From an uncultured Alistipes sp. (GTDB lineage: Bacteria > Bacteroidota > Bacteroidia > Bacteroidales > Rikenellaceae): a DNA stretch of 64,000 bases. The notes below the pieces were generated by a model. The model was not told where the DNA came from. It did no database searches and saw only the letters and a list, made by a program, of their open reading frames with translations. Within the stretch, counting starts at the first letter, position 1. Every line of letters begins with the position of its first letter. Location of the stretch: positions 1-64,000 of the forward strand of contig CALURC010000007.1 of NCBI GenBank assembly GCA_944323075.1. The letters run 5' to 3'. Positions 53,073 through 61,643 of the stretch are shown here, one piece after another. The translations under genes were made by a program, and so were the position numbers.

Positions 53073-54920
53073 ATGAGAAAAGTGTGGTTTTTGATTGTGG
53101 GGTTGTTGTCGTGCGTGACAACCGTTTTGTCGGGAAAAGATTTTCGGTTTGCCCTGATCAGCGATTTGCATATTTCATCGGGATCTACCGGGGCGGAGGA
53201 CCTTCAACGGGCGGTTGATCAGATCAATGCGACCGTTGGACTCGACTTTGTGATTGTGGCGGGAGATTTGACCGATCATGGGGATCGGGCTTCGCTGGAG
53301 CGGGTGAAAGAGATTCTTTCTAACTTGTCGCTTCCTACATACATTACTTCAGGTAATCATGAAACCAAATGGAGCGAATCGGGAGCGACGGATTTTGACC
53401 GCGTGTTCGGTTCGGATCGTTTCCGTTTTGAATACGAAGGCTTTCTCTTTCTCGGTTTCAATACCGGTCCGGTGATTCGAATGATGGAGGGGCACGTTGC
53501 TCCGCAAGATATCAGCTGGCTGAAGGAGGAGTTGGACGCCTATGGAACCGAAAAGCCGGTTTTTTTAGTAACACACTATCCCATGAAACGGGGAGACGTA
53601 GACAACTGGTACACCGTGACCGATCTGGTTCGGCATTACAACATCAAGGCCTTTTTGGGTGGGCACTACCACTCCAATAATCTGGATACATATGACGGGA
53701 TACCGGCATTTATCTGTCGTTCGACGCTGCGGGCGAAAGAGCCGGTCGGAGGGTATTCTCTGTTTGAAGTGACGGCCGATTCCGTGGTGGTCTATGAACA
53801 GAAAATAGGAGAAGAGCCCCGACGCTGGGGCGGTTATTCGCTCAAAAAACAGTATTATACGCAAGATGTTTCCGGATACGATCGTCCTGATTTTTCGATG
53901 AACCAACAGTATACCGATGTAAAAGAGGTGTGGATGACCGAGTTGGGCAATGCCATATATTCTTCCCCTGTATTGGGAAAGGATCGGGTCTATGTTGGAG
54001 ATGATAAGGGGTTGCTCAGTTGCGTCCGGCTCAGCGATGGAAAGCTGTTGTGGCAATTTGCCGCCGAAATGCGGATTGTCGGTACACCGGCTGTTGCTGA
54101 CGGAGTGGTTGTTTTCGGTTCGGCCGACCACAATATCTACGGAGTGGATGCGAAAAATGGGAAACAACTGTGGAAAATAGAGACGTCGGCCGCCGTACTC
54201 GGTGCGGTAACCATCTGTGACGGAACGGCGTATCTCGGAGGAAGCGACGGAAAGTTCTGGGCAATCGATATTCATACCGGAAACAAAGTCTGGACATTCG
54301 ATGGAATAAAAGGTTATGTGGAGACCTGTCCGCTGATCTACGGTGACAAGGTGATTTTTGGTGCTTGGGACGAAAATCTTTATGCTTTGAACCGTAAAGA
54401 CGGCAAGTTGTTGTGGCAATGGCATGACGGACGGCGCGGGATGCTCTATTCACCTGCGGCTGTATGGCCGGTGGCAACACAGGGGCGTGTTTTTATTGCT
54501 GCTCCAGACAGGGTGTTGTCATGTATCGACGCTGCGAGCGGAAAGACCTTGTGGCGGACTGCTGAGTCGACGGTCCGAGAAACGGTTGGGCTTTCGGAAG
54601 ACAGTACCCGGATCTTCAGTAAGACCATGCGTGACAGTGTAGTGTGCTTCTCGACAGAAGGTGGCGCGCCCCGTAAGATATGGGCTTCTAACGTCGGTTT
54701 CGGATATGAGATCGCTCCTTCGATGCCGGTCGAAAAAGACGGAGTTGTTTTCGGCAGTACGATGAATGGTGTGATATATGCATTGGAAGCTCGTACGGGT
54801 AAGGTTCTTTGGTTACATAAGGTGCATAATTCTTTGATCAGTACGGTTGTGCCATTGGATCGGAACCGCTGTTTGTTTACGAGTTCGGCAGGAATCGTGG
54901 GCTTGTTGGAATCAAAATAG
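53073..54920 (+). CDS. Exported metallophosphoesterase fused to a PQQ-type beta-propeller
   Basis: The 615 residues begin with a signal peptide (cleavage near LSGKDF). A calcineurin-like phosphoesterase domain (residues 22-260) follows with all metal motifs: ALISDLHIS, VAGDLTDHG, TSGNHETKW, THYPMKRGD and LGGHYHSN. From about 285 a propeller of PQQ/PQQ-like repeats runs to the end, with units such as GKLLWQFAAEMRIVGTPAVA, NGKQLWKIET, GNKVWTFDG and GKVLWLHKVHN. The fusion suggests an enzyme held by a binding propeller in the periplasm. It is transcribed away from the susC locus; substrate unknown. Confidence 0.88.
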   Translation: MRKVWFLIVGLLSCVTTVLSGKDFRFALISDLHISSGSTGAEDLQRAVDQINATVGLDFVIVAGDLTDHGDRASLERVKEILSNLSLPTYITSGNHETKWSESGATDFDRVFGSDRFRFEYEGFLFLGFNTGPVIRMMEGHVAPQDISWLKEELDAYGTEKPVFLVTHYPMKRGDVDNWYTVTDLVRHYNIKAFLGGHYHSNNLDTYDGIPAFICRSTLRAKEPVGGYSLFEVTADSVVVYEQKIGEEPRRWGGYSLKKQYYTQDVSGYDRPDFSMNQQYTDVKEVWMTELGNAIYSSPVLGKDRVYVGDDKGLLSCVRLSDGKLLWQFAAEMRIVGTPAVADGVVVFGSADHNIYGVDAKNGKQLWKIETSAAVLGAVTICDGTAYLGGSDGKFWAIDIHTGNKVWTFDGIKGYVETCPLIYGDKVIFGAWDENLYALNRKDGKLLWQWHDGRRGMLYSPAAVWPVATQGRVFIAAPDRVLSCIDAASGKTLWRTAESTVRETVGLSEDSTRIFSKTMRDSVVCFSTEGGAPRKIWASNVGFGYEIAPSMPVEKDGVVFGSTMNGVIYALEARTGKVLWLHKVHNSLISTVVPLDRNRCLFTSSAGIVGLLESK

Positions 54921-54939
54921 GGAATCATACCCGTCTCTC

Positions 54940-54970
54940 TTGTTTCAAAGACCAAAAATCGGTACCTTTG
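54940..54970 (+). promoter_or_regulatory. Bacteroidetes-type promoter of the PurF-like gene
   Basis: TTG (54940-54942) and TACCTTTG (54963-54970) are separated by 20 bases. This rules out a start before 54984 and supports ATG 55026. Confidence 0.78.
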
Positions 54971-55025
54971 GCCCGTTAGTTCCTTGCGCAAACCGATTGT
55001 GGTGGCGTTTTATTTGGATAAAATT

Positions 55026-56930
55026 ATGAGTGATTCGATCAAACACGAGTGCGGAATAGCGTTTATCCGCTTGCTTAAACCGATTGACTATTATCAGAAG
55101 AAGTATGGGTCTGTTTTTTATGGGCTTAATAAAATGCACATTCTGATGGAAAAACAGCATAACCGGGGACAGGATGGAGCAGGCTTGGCCAATATCAAAT
55201 TGTATCCTGAGCCAGGAAATGTCTACATCAATCGGGTTCGGTCGAACGATGCGGCTCCGATTCGAGATGTATTTCAACGGATTGACGCCAAAATCAATGC
55301 GGTCCTCTCGAAGAAACCAGAACTGATGCAGGACCCTCAAGCCTTGAAACGCGAGGTGGAGTTTACTGGGGAGTTATTTTTGGGCCATCTGCGTTATGGA
55401 ACCTTCGGGAAAAACGACATTGAAAATGTACATCCCGTTTCTCGCGAGAATAACTGGATGACTCGGAGTTTGGTGTTGGCTGGAAACTTTAATTTGACCA
55501 ACATCGACGAATTGTTCGGTCGTTTGATTGATTTGGGTCAGTATCCTCCCGCTAAGACCGATACGGTGACAATTTTGGAACGTATCGGTCATTTCCTTGA
55601 CCGGGAGAATGACGATAAGTATCGTTATTTCAAAGATAAGGGTTATTCGAAACACGACGTGACGGAGATGTTGGCCAAACATATCGATCTGAAAGAGATC
55701 CTGTCGCTATCGGCACGTCGTTGGGATGGCGGTTATGTGATGGCCGGTATGATCGGGCATGGCGACGCTTTCGTGATGCGGGATCCGTGCGGGATTCGTC
55801 CTGCATTTTTCTATTACGACGATGAAATTGTGGTTGCCGCTTCGGAGCGTGCGGTGATTCAGACGACTTTTAATTTGGCATATGAAGACGTTCGGGAATT
55901 GGAGCCCGGACATGCCCTGATCGTCCGCAGAGACGGAGATATTACGGTGGACCCGTTTACGGCTCCCAGACCGATCCATCCCTGCTCTTTCGAACGGATC
56001 TATTTCTCGCGGGGTAGCGATCGCGATATCTATCGGGAACGTAAACAGTTGGGACGCCTGTTGGTTCCGCAAATCTTAAAGAGTATCGATTACGATATTG
56101 AAAATACGGTATTTTCATATATTCCCAATACGGCAGAAAGTGCTTTTTTCGGGTTGGTCGAAGGTCTCGACGAGTACTGTCAGGGCGTACGGGCCAAACA
56201 GATCTTGGAGACTAAAGCTACGTTGACACAGGAGTCGTTGCGTGAGATTCTGCGCTTTAAACCCAGAATCGAAAAGGTGGCGATCAAGGATGTGAAGATG
56301 AGAACGTTCATTACTCAGGATAACGAACGGGACGATCTGGTGGCCCACGTCTACGATATTACATATGGAACGATTCGTCCCGGAGTGGACAATCTTGTGA
56401 TCATTGACGATTCGATCGTTCGGGGAACAACTTTGCGGCAGAGTATTATTCGGATTCTGGACCGGCTCAATCCGCGTAAGATCGTCGTTTGTTCTTCGGC
56501 TCCCCAGATCCGATATCCGGATTGTTATGGTATCGATATGTCCCGGTTGAGCCATTTCGTTGCATTCAAGGCGGCGATCGAATTGTTGCGCGAAAGGGGA
56601 ATGAACCATGTGATCGAAGAGGTATATCAGCAAGCATTGCAGGAGTTGCAACGGCCGGATCGTGAAAATACGGTAAATTGTGTGAAACGGATCTACGAAC
56701 CGTTTACTGACGAAGAGATTTCGGCAAAAATTGCACAAATCGTTACCGCATCGGATATTCGAGCTGATGTCGAGGTTGTTTACCAGAGTGTCGAAAATAT
56801 GAGACGGGCGATTCCTGTACATAACGGGGATTGGTATTTCACCGGAAATTATCCGACTCCGGGCGGAAATGTCGTTTCGAACAAGGCATTCGTCAACTTT
56901 TACGAAAAACGGAACGAACGGGCATATTAA
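55026..56930 (+). CDS. Long amidophosphoribosyltransferase-like protein
   Basis: The protein is a PurF relative (first step of purine synthesis: PRPP and glutamine to phosphoribosylamine). Its 634 residues exceed the usual 470-510. The glutaminase cysteine lies in HECGIAF at residue 9, followed by KQHNRGQDGAGLA and GHLRYGT, as in class II amidotransferases. The PRPP site is VIIDDSIVRGTTLRQSI. Extra segments lie around residues 95-125 and 180-235 (FLDRENDDKYRYFKDKGYSK), and a C-terminal tail follows the PRPP domain. Bacteroidetes often carry this long form besides normal PurF; it may be a second PurF or have another role. Confidence 0.82.
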   Translation: MSDSIKHECGIAFIRLLKPIDYYQKKYGSVFYGLNKMHILMEKQHNRGQDGAGLANIKLYPEPGNVYINRVRSNDAAPIRDVFQRIDAKINAVLSKKPELMQDPQALKREVEFTGELFLGHLRYGTFGKNDIENVHPVSRENNWMTRSLVLAGNFNLTNIDELFGRLIDLGQYPPAKTDTVTILERIGHFLDRENDDKYRYFKDKGYSKHDVTEMLAKHIDLKEILSLSARRWDGGYVMAGMIGHGDAFVMRDPCGIRPAFFYYDDEIVVAASERAVIQTTFNLAYEDVRELEPGHALIVRRDGDITVDPFTAPRPIHPCSFERIYFSRGSDRDIYRERKQLGRLLVPQILKSIDYDIENTVFSYIPNTAESAFFGLVEGLDEYCQGVRAKQILETKATLTQESLREILRFKPRIEKVAIKDVKMRTFITQDNERDDLVAHVYDITYGTIRPGVDNLVIIDDSIVRGTTLRQSIIRILDRLNPRKIVVCSSAPQIRYPDCYGIDMSRLSHFVAFKAAIELLRERGMNHVIEEVYQQALQELQRPDRENTVNCVKRIYEPFTDEEISAKIAQIVTASDIRADVEVVYQSVENMRRAIPVHNGDWYFTGNYPTPGGNVVSNKAFVNFYEKRNERAY

Positions 56931-57005
56931 TTGTGTCTGTTGGTGCTGAGTCGGCAATGAAAACCGGAATTGCCGAACGGAATTTTCAATTTAAAACAGA
57001 ATGAT

Positions 57006-59180
57006 ATGCGCCGAAGCAGAAACAGAGTAGCGACATGTTTGATTTTGTTGCTGTTCCTCTTTTGGGGAGGGAAGAGTGCTTGGGCCGGGCCGGTCGAGTG
57101 GAACGTATCGACAGAAGCGGGTGATGACGGAACCATACGTCTCTTGTTTACGGCTCGGATCGACGCACCGTGGCATATCTATGACGTTGGTCCTTATGAT
57201 GATATGGGGCCGAATGCAACAACGGTGGTTTTCGAACCGAATGAATCAGTGACGTTGGTCGGCGGAATCGAGCAGCTTTCAAAGCCGGTCCGATTGTACG
57301 ATTCGTTGTTCATGATGGAGATTGGCTATTTCGAGCAGACAGCTCGGTTGGCCCAGACGGTTCGGGTTGCAGCCGGCGTGAAAACTGAGTTGAAGGCTCG
57401 TGTGGAATGGATGGCATGCAATGACGAGAGTTGTCTCCCTCCGGATGAGAAAGATTTTACGATAGCTTTGGAAGGGGCCGGGAAAGCGGTTGAAATATCG
57501 GTTCCGGAAACTTCTGTTGATAAAACACAGACGGAGGAGTCGGTGGTCGAATCTGGTGAACTCCAGAGCGTTGATCGGGAGGAAGGAAAGGAACAGAATT
57601 CGGCGGTTGACTCTATCGAGTACCGACCGTTGCCCGATACATCGATGGTTCGTGACTCCGTCTCGGCTGTCGAATGGTCTACAGGGACAACCGGAGCAGA
57701 TAATGGAACGAAGTCGTTGTGGCGATTGATCATAGAGGCAATTTTGTGGGGATTCGCTGCTTTGTTGACTCCGTGTGTCTTCCCGATGGTGCCGATGACC
57801 GTTTCGTTTTTCCTGAAACAAAACGAATCCCGTTTTAAGGCTCGAATGAAAGCCGGAATTTATGGGTTGAGTATCGTAGCGCTCTATACTGTTCCGATCG
57901 CGGTGATAATATTGATTACGAAGTGGGTCGGAGGCGGTGCCGTAACGGCCGATATCTTTAACTGGTTGGCGACGCATTGGCTGCCCAATGTGTTGTTTTT
58001 CCTGATCTTTATTGTTTTTGCTATTTCGTTTTTTGGTGCGTTCGAAATTACATTGCCCAGCCGGTTGGTAAACGGCAGTGACCGTCAGTCCGAGCGAGGA
58101 GGCGTGGTCGGAATATTTTTTATGGCCTTGACGCTGGTGCTGGTCTCATTTTCTTGTACGGGTCCGATTGTCGGGGCGGTTTTGATTCAGTCTACTGCCG
58201 GAGCCGTATGGACGCCGGTATTGACCATGTTGGCCTTTTCGATCGCTTTTGCTCTGCCTTTCACGCTGCTGGCACTTTTCCCTTCGATGCTCGACCGTTT
58301 GCCTCGTAGCGGCGGTTGGCTGAATTCGGTGAAGGTCGTGCTGGGATTTGTCGAATTGGCTTTGGCTCTGAAATTCCTCAGTGTTGCCGACCAAACCTAT
58401 CATTGGGGTATTTTGGATCGGGAGATATATCTGGCCTTCTGGATTGTGATCTTTACGCTGTTGGGATTCTATCTGCTTGGGAAATTGCGTTTCCCGCACG
58501 ATTCAGAGGTAAAACATGTGGGAGTGACCCGATTGTTGTTGGCTATTGTCACTTTTGCGTTTGTCGTGTATATGTTGCCCGGAATGTGGGGAGCTCCGTT
58601 GCGTGGGCTTTCTGGATACCTTCCTCCGTTGGAAACGCAGGATTTTCGCCCTGCCGAAACGGAGCGTACGGCCGATAGCGAGGCTCGTTTCGATATGGGA
58701 TTTCCCCGAGAGGTGAAGTATGGCGATCTGTTGAAGTTGCCGCATGGGTTACAAGGTTTTTTCGATCTCGATGAAGCGTTGGATTATGCGAGAAAAGTCA
58801 GAAAACCGTTGTTTGTCGACTATACGGGACATGGATGTGTGAATTGTCGGGAAATGGAGGCGCGCGTGTGGTCTGATCCGCAAGTATTGGATTTGTTGCG
58901 AAAAGATTTCGTAATAGTTGCACTTTATTCGGACGATAAGAAACAGTTACCCGAGTCGGAATGGGTTACTACAGAACATGGAAAAGTACTAAAAGGTATG
59001 GGGAAAATCAACGCCTACCGAGTACATAAACAATTTGGAATCAATGCACAACCTTATTATATGATTCTTGGACCGAATGGAGAACAGCTGGTTCCGGGGC
59101 GCGGATATGATTTGAATGTAACTCGTTTTGTTACTTTTCTGCAAGAGGGTTTGCAGGCGTATCGAGAGATGGAAAGGTAG
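57006..59180 (+). CDS. dsbD: Thiol:disulfide interchange protein DsbD
   Basis: DsbD passes electrons from cytoplasmic thioredoxin to periplasmic proteins. The 724 residues have a signal peptide (cleavage near SAWAGP) and a DsbD-alpha-like domain with WMACNDESCLPPDEKDF. A linker rich in E and S follows, then the membrane domain of about eight helices with cysteines in LLTPCVFPMVPMTVSFF and FSCTGPIVGAVL. The C-terminal thioredoxin domain has the active site TGHGCVNCREME. ATG 57006 gives the signal peptide start; the upstream TTG lacks support. It begins 75 bases after the PurF-like gene, possibly in the same transcript. Confidence 0.94.
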   Translation: MRRSRNRVATCLILLLFLFWGGKSAWAGPVEWNVSTEAGDDGTIRLLFTARIDAPWHIYDVGPYDDMGPNATTVVFEPNESVTLVGGIEQLSKPVRLYDSLFMMEIGYFEQTARLAQTVRVAAGVKTELKARVEWMACNDESCLPPDEKDFTIALEGAGKAVEISVPETSVDKTQTEESVVESGELQSVDREEGKEQNSAVDSIEYRPLPDTSMVRDSVSAVEWSTGTTGADNGTKSLWRLIIEAILWGFAALLTPCVFPMVPMTVSFFLKQNESRFKARMKAGIYGLSIVALYTVPIAVIILITKWVGGGAVTADIFNWLATHWLPNVLFFLIFIVFAISFFGAFEITLPSRLVNGSDRQSERGGVVGIFFMALTLVLVSFSCTGPIVGAVLIQSTAGAVWTPVLTMLAFSIAFALPFTLLALFPSMLDRLPRSGGWLNSVKVVLGFVELALALKFLSVADQTYHWGILDREIYLAFWIVIFTLLGFYLLGKLRFPHDSEVKHVGVTRLLLAIVTFAFVVYMLPGMWGAPLRGLSGYLPPLETQDFRPAETERTADSEARFDMGFPREVKYGDLLKLPHGLQGFFDLDEALDYARKVRKPLFVDYTGHGCVNCREMEARVWSDPQVLDLLRKDFVIVALYSDDKKQLPESEWVTTEHGKVLKGMGKINAYRVHKQFGINAQPYYMILGPNGEQLVPGRGYDLNVTRFVTFLQEGLQAYREMER

Positions 59181-59200
59181 CGGATTGATATGTCCGATAT

Positions 59201-59231
59201 TTTGTGTATTGCCAAAGATTATTTATCTTTG
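59201..59231 (+). promoter_or_regulatory. Bacteroidetes-type promoter upstream of tRNA-Met
   Basis: TTTG (59201-59204) and TATCTTTG (59224-59231) are separated by 19 bases. The transcript would run through about 135 purine-rich bases before the tRNA. Confidence 0.7.
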
Positions 59232-59371
59232 CCCTGATCTAAACGAAGTTTTGGAAAAGAGGGGGATGGGAAGAATAGGGTTCTCCGGAGGGAAGTGAAG
59301 GAGAGAAGAATGGTGTGATGGGGGATTGGAGTGATGTGCAGAATTTAGATTGAGATATAGACATATATAAA

Positions 59372-59445
<74 letters not shown>

Positions 59446-59450
59446 CGAAA

Positions 59451-59487
59451 GAAGACATTCGCAGTATGCGGATGTCTTCTTTTTTTG
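59451..59487 (+). terminator. Terminator after tRNA-Met
   Basis: The stem GAAGACATTCGCA / TGCGGATGTCTTC (one wobble) is followed by a run of seven T. Confidence 0.95.
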
Positions 59488-59549
59488 TGTGGCTGGTATG
59501 TATTTGAGTGAATAGGTATTGGATTCTGTTTTACCCCTCTTTTTAGGTA

Positions 59550-59580
59550 TTGAATCGCAGTAGAGAGTGGCGTATTTTTG
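59550..59580 (+). promoter_or_regulatory. Promoter of the truncated flavodoxin gene
   Basis: TTG (59550-59552) and TATTTTTG (59573-59580) are separated by 20 bases. The promoter is intact although the gene is cut short. Confidence 0.75.
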
Positions 59581-59603
59581 CCCAAAACAAAAAAACTAGT
59601 TAA

Positions 59604-59744
59604 ATGAAAACAGGAATATTTTTCGGAAGTACGATGGGAACTACCGAAGCATTGGCCAAACAGATTGCTCAAAAGCTCAGTATCCCGTCAGCTGATGTTT
59701 ATAATGTCGCTGAAGTATCGGTTGGCCAGGTGATGGGCTACTAA
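59604..59744 (+). pseudogene. Flavodoxin, N-terminal fragment
   Basis: The 46 codons read MKTGIFFGSTMGTTEALAKQ and continue to VGQVMGY before TAA. This is the first strand with the FMN phosphate loop (GSTMGTTE) and the first helix of a long-chain flavodoxin, which normally has about 165 residues. The remaining three quarters are missing, and nothing resembling flavodoxin follows. The promoter and start are intact, so the loss is of the 3' part. It lies between tRNA-Met and an accessory operon, which suggests an insertion or deletion junction at about 59740. Confidence 0.85.
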
Positions 59745-60050
59745 CCAATGTGCAATATTACATTATTGATTTATAGCTGTATAAACAGATTTGTATGTTG
59801 TTAAGCAACAAATAGGTAACAGAAATAATTTTTATCTGCGTATGCGTGACGTATAGAAGAATAGTGTGCTTTTCACTTACAAAAGTAGGGATAAAAAATG
59901 GAATTTGGAATAATTCCATGATGTATTTATAAACGGGTGCTTGCGTTCACAATGGACTGTTTTATAGTCTTACCCATAATCTAAATCATCAAATCGTTAG
60001 TTCTTAAATTATTTCCGTACCAAAATCGCAATTCTTTCAAGTAAAATGCG
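59745..60050. other. AT-rich junction region, no gene seen
   Basis: About 300 bases lie between the flavodoxin fragment and the promoter of the accessory operon. I see no gene, integrase remnant, tRNA duplicate or clear long repeat. It is the place where ancestral and acquired sequence probably meet. Confidence 0.6.
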
Positions 60051-60058
60051 TAATTTTG
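60051..60058 (+). promoter_or_regulatory. -7 promoter box of the accessory operon
   Basis: TAATTTTG matches TAnnTTTG, 23 bases before ATG 60082. No clear -33 TTTG is seen. Confidence 0.6.
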
Positions 60059-60081
60059 TGTAACTTAAGGTAATTGGTTAC

Positions 60082-60702
60082 ATGAAACAACGGGTGAAAA
60101 TAATCGGAATAGCACGGCATCGCCTCTCGACTGACGGCGACGGCGTTACCACGCTCGTTGCTTTCCATGGATGCCCATTGCGCTGCCAATATTGCCTGAA
60201 TCCGCAATCGCTTGCCGATAGTGGAAATTTCAAAGAATATACACCACAATCGCTATATGATGAAGTGCGCATTGACGAAATATATTTCATCGCCACAAAT
60301 GGCGGCGTTACATTCGGAGGTGGCGAGCCGTGCCTACATGCTGATTTCATCCGTGAGTTCAGTGAGTTGTGCGGTGCGTCCTGGCAACTCAACTTGGAGA
60401 CATCGCTAAATGTTCCTTCAGTCAACATCGAGACATTGCTTCCGGTGGTCAACACCCTGATTATCGACATCAAGGATATGAACCCCGCGATATACAACAG
60501 CTACACCGGACAATCAAACGACCTTGTTCTTGACAATCTCCGGCTGATAGCTGATTCGGGGAGACAAAAGGACTGCATAATCCGCTTACCGTTGATACCT
60601 GATTTCAACACAGAAACCGACCGCACGGCAAGCTGTTCCAGACTTGAGGCCCTCGGTTTCAACAACTTCGATTTATTCACCTACCAAATACGCAGACATT
60701 GA
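60082..60702 (+). CDS. Radical SAM protein, glycyl-radical-activase-like
   Basis: The 206 residues contain the radical SAM motif C-x3-C-x2-C (C31, C35, C38 in HGCPLRCQYCLNPQ) and GGVTFGGGEPCLH, the SAM-binding motif typical of activases of glycyl radical enzymes (PflA/YjjW/NrdG type). LIIDIKDMNPAIYNSYTGQS also matches that group. It lacks the extra ferredoxin clusters of many activases. No glycyl radical enzyme gene is in the window. The next gene starts 3 bases after or overlaps its stop, so expression is coupled to a membrane protein with a four-cysteine module. Substrate unknown. Confidence 0.85.
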   Translation: MKQRVKIIGIARHRLSTDGDGVTTLVAFHGCPLRCQYCLNPQSLADSGNFKEYTPQSLYDEVRIDEIYFIATNGGVTFGGGEPCLHADFIREFSELCGASWQLNLETSLNVPSVNIETLLPVVNTLIIDIKDMNPAIYNSYTGQSNDLVLDNLRLIADSGRQKDCIIRLPLIPDFNTETDRTASCSRLEALGFNNFDLFTYQIRRH

Positions 60703-60704
60703 CT

Positions 60705-61640
60705 ATGGCACGAGGAAAGCAGATCTGTAAGATACTGAAAGAGATACGTATGCAAATTGCAGATGCCAACGGAATTGAGTTCGTGACATCGGAATGTCGC
60801 TACAAAGGCGACTGCCTCGGCACTTGCCCCAAATGTGAAGCCGAAGTGCATTACTTGGTGCAACAGCTCCGTGCCCGCTCCCTCGCAGGCAAAGCCGTTG
60901 CGTTGGCAGGGATTTCGGCAACAGCCCTCACGATGCTTATGCCGATGACTTCGCAGGCGCAATCATTATCAAATACTCAAAACGCACTTGCTGATAGGAT
61001 ATCCGAGACCCGTGTTGATACTCTGAAAGTAAAAGGCATAGTTTTAGAGGAAAACACAGAACCTGATGGCACCATCGTAATGACAGAAGTGCTTGGAGCA
61101 ACGGTTTTGAATTTGACGAACAGGAAAGGAACAGCTACAGACACCGACGGGAAGTTTGAAATAGACGCTTGTGTCGGAGACACGTTGAAAGTAAGTTTTG
61201 TCGGCGATGAAACGCAGACGATTGTCGTAACCAATGAGATAAGAAATGTGACTATCGCGCTTGTTCCGTCAAAGGGGCTGATGGGCGAAGTGGTTGTAGT
61301 TGAAAATCGTAAACCGACTCATTACCTCGACCTCAATATCTTTGACGAGAACGGCAAGCGCATCGACAACGCCTGTTTTGATGTAGAACGGATATGGACA
61401 GACGAGAATGGCGAAGAAAATACTGAATACATATATCCATCTTTTCATGATGAAAAACATCCTTACCGCATATACTGGGACGTTGAAAGCGGACTGAAAG
61501 ACGATGACACTGGCAAACCGCTGAAAGAAGCCACACTCCGCATTACAGCCGAAGGCTACGACGAACCTGTAATCATCAAAGTGAAGTACCCCAAACGCCA
61601 CGCCAGAAAAACCGTCAAGTTCAAACACAAAAAGAAATAG
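60705..61640 (+). CDS. Membrane protein with N-terminal Cys4 module and carboxypeptidase-regulatory-like domain
   Basis: The 311 residues have three parts. The first (1-60) is soluble with four cysteines in the pattern C-x5-C-x3-C-x2-C (C31, C37, C41, C44; YKGDCLGTCPKCEAEVHYL), a likely zinc site. A hydrophobic helix follows (about 66-86, ending TSQAQ). The rest is extracytoplasmic: a carboxypeptidase-D regulatory-like beta-sandwich (about 105-190; GATVLNLTNRKGTATDTDGK) and a C-terminal domain with a basic end. Similar N-terminal modules occur in other Bacteroides membrane proteins by recall. ATG 60705 is used; a TTG at 60699 would overlap the upstream gene. Function unknown. Confidence 0.75.
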   Translation: MARGKQICKILKEIRMQIADANGIEFVTSECRYKGDCLGTCPKCEAEVHYLVQQLRARSLAGKAVALAGISATALTMLMPMTSQAQSLSNTQNALADRISETRVDTLKVKGIVLEENTEPDGTIVMTEVLGATVLNLTNRKGTATDTDGKFEIDACVGDTLKVSFVGDETQTIVVTNEIRNVTIALVPSKGLMGEVVVVENRKPTHYLDLNIFDENGKRIDNACFDVERIWTDENGEENTEYIYPSFHDEKHPYRIYWDVESGLKDDDTGKPLKEATLRITAEGYDEPVIIKVKYPKRHARKTVKFKHKKK

Positions 61641-61643
61641 CTT

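Noticed and set aside
60082-60702. NrdG, activator of anaerobic ribonucleotide reductase
   Set aside because: The motif class fits loosely, but no nrdD is adjacent and the coupled gene is a membrane protein, so the specific name is not supported.
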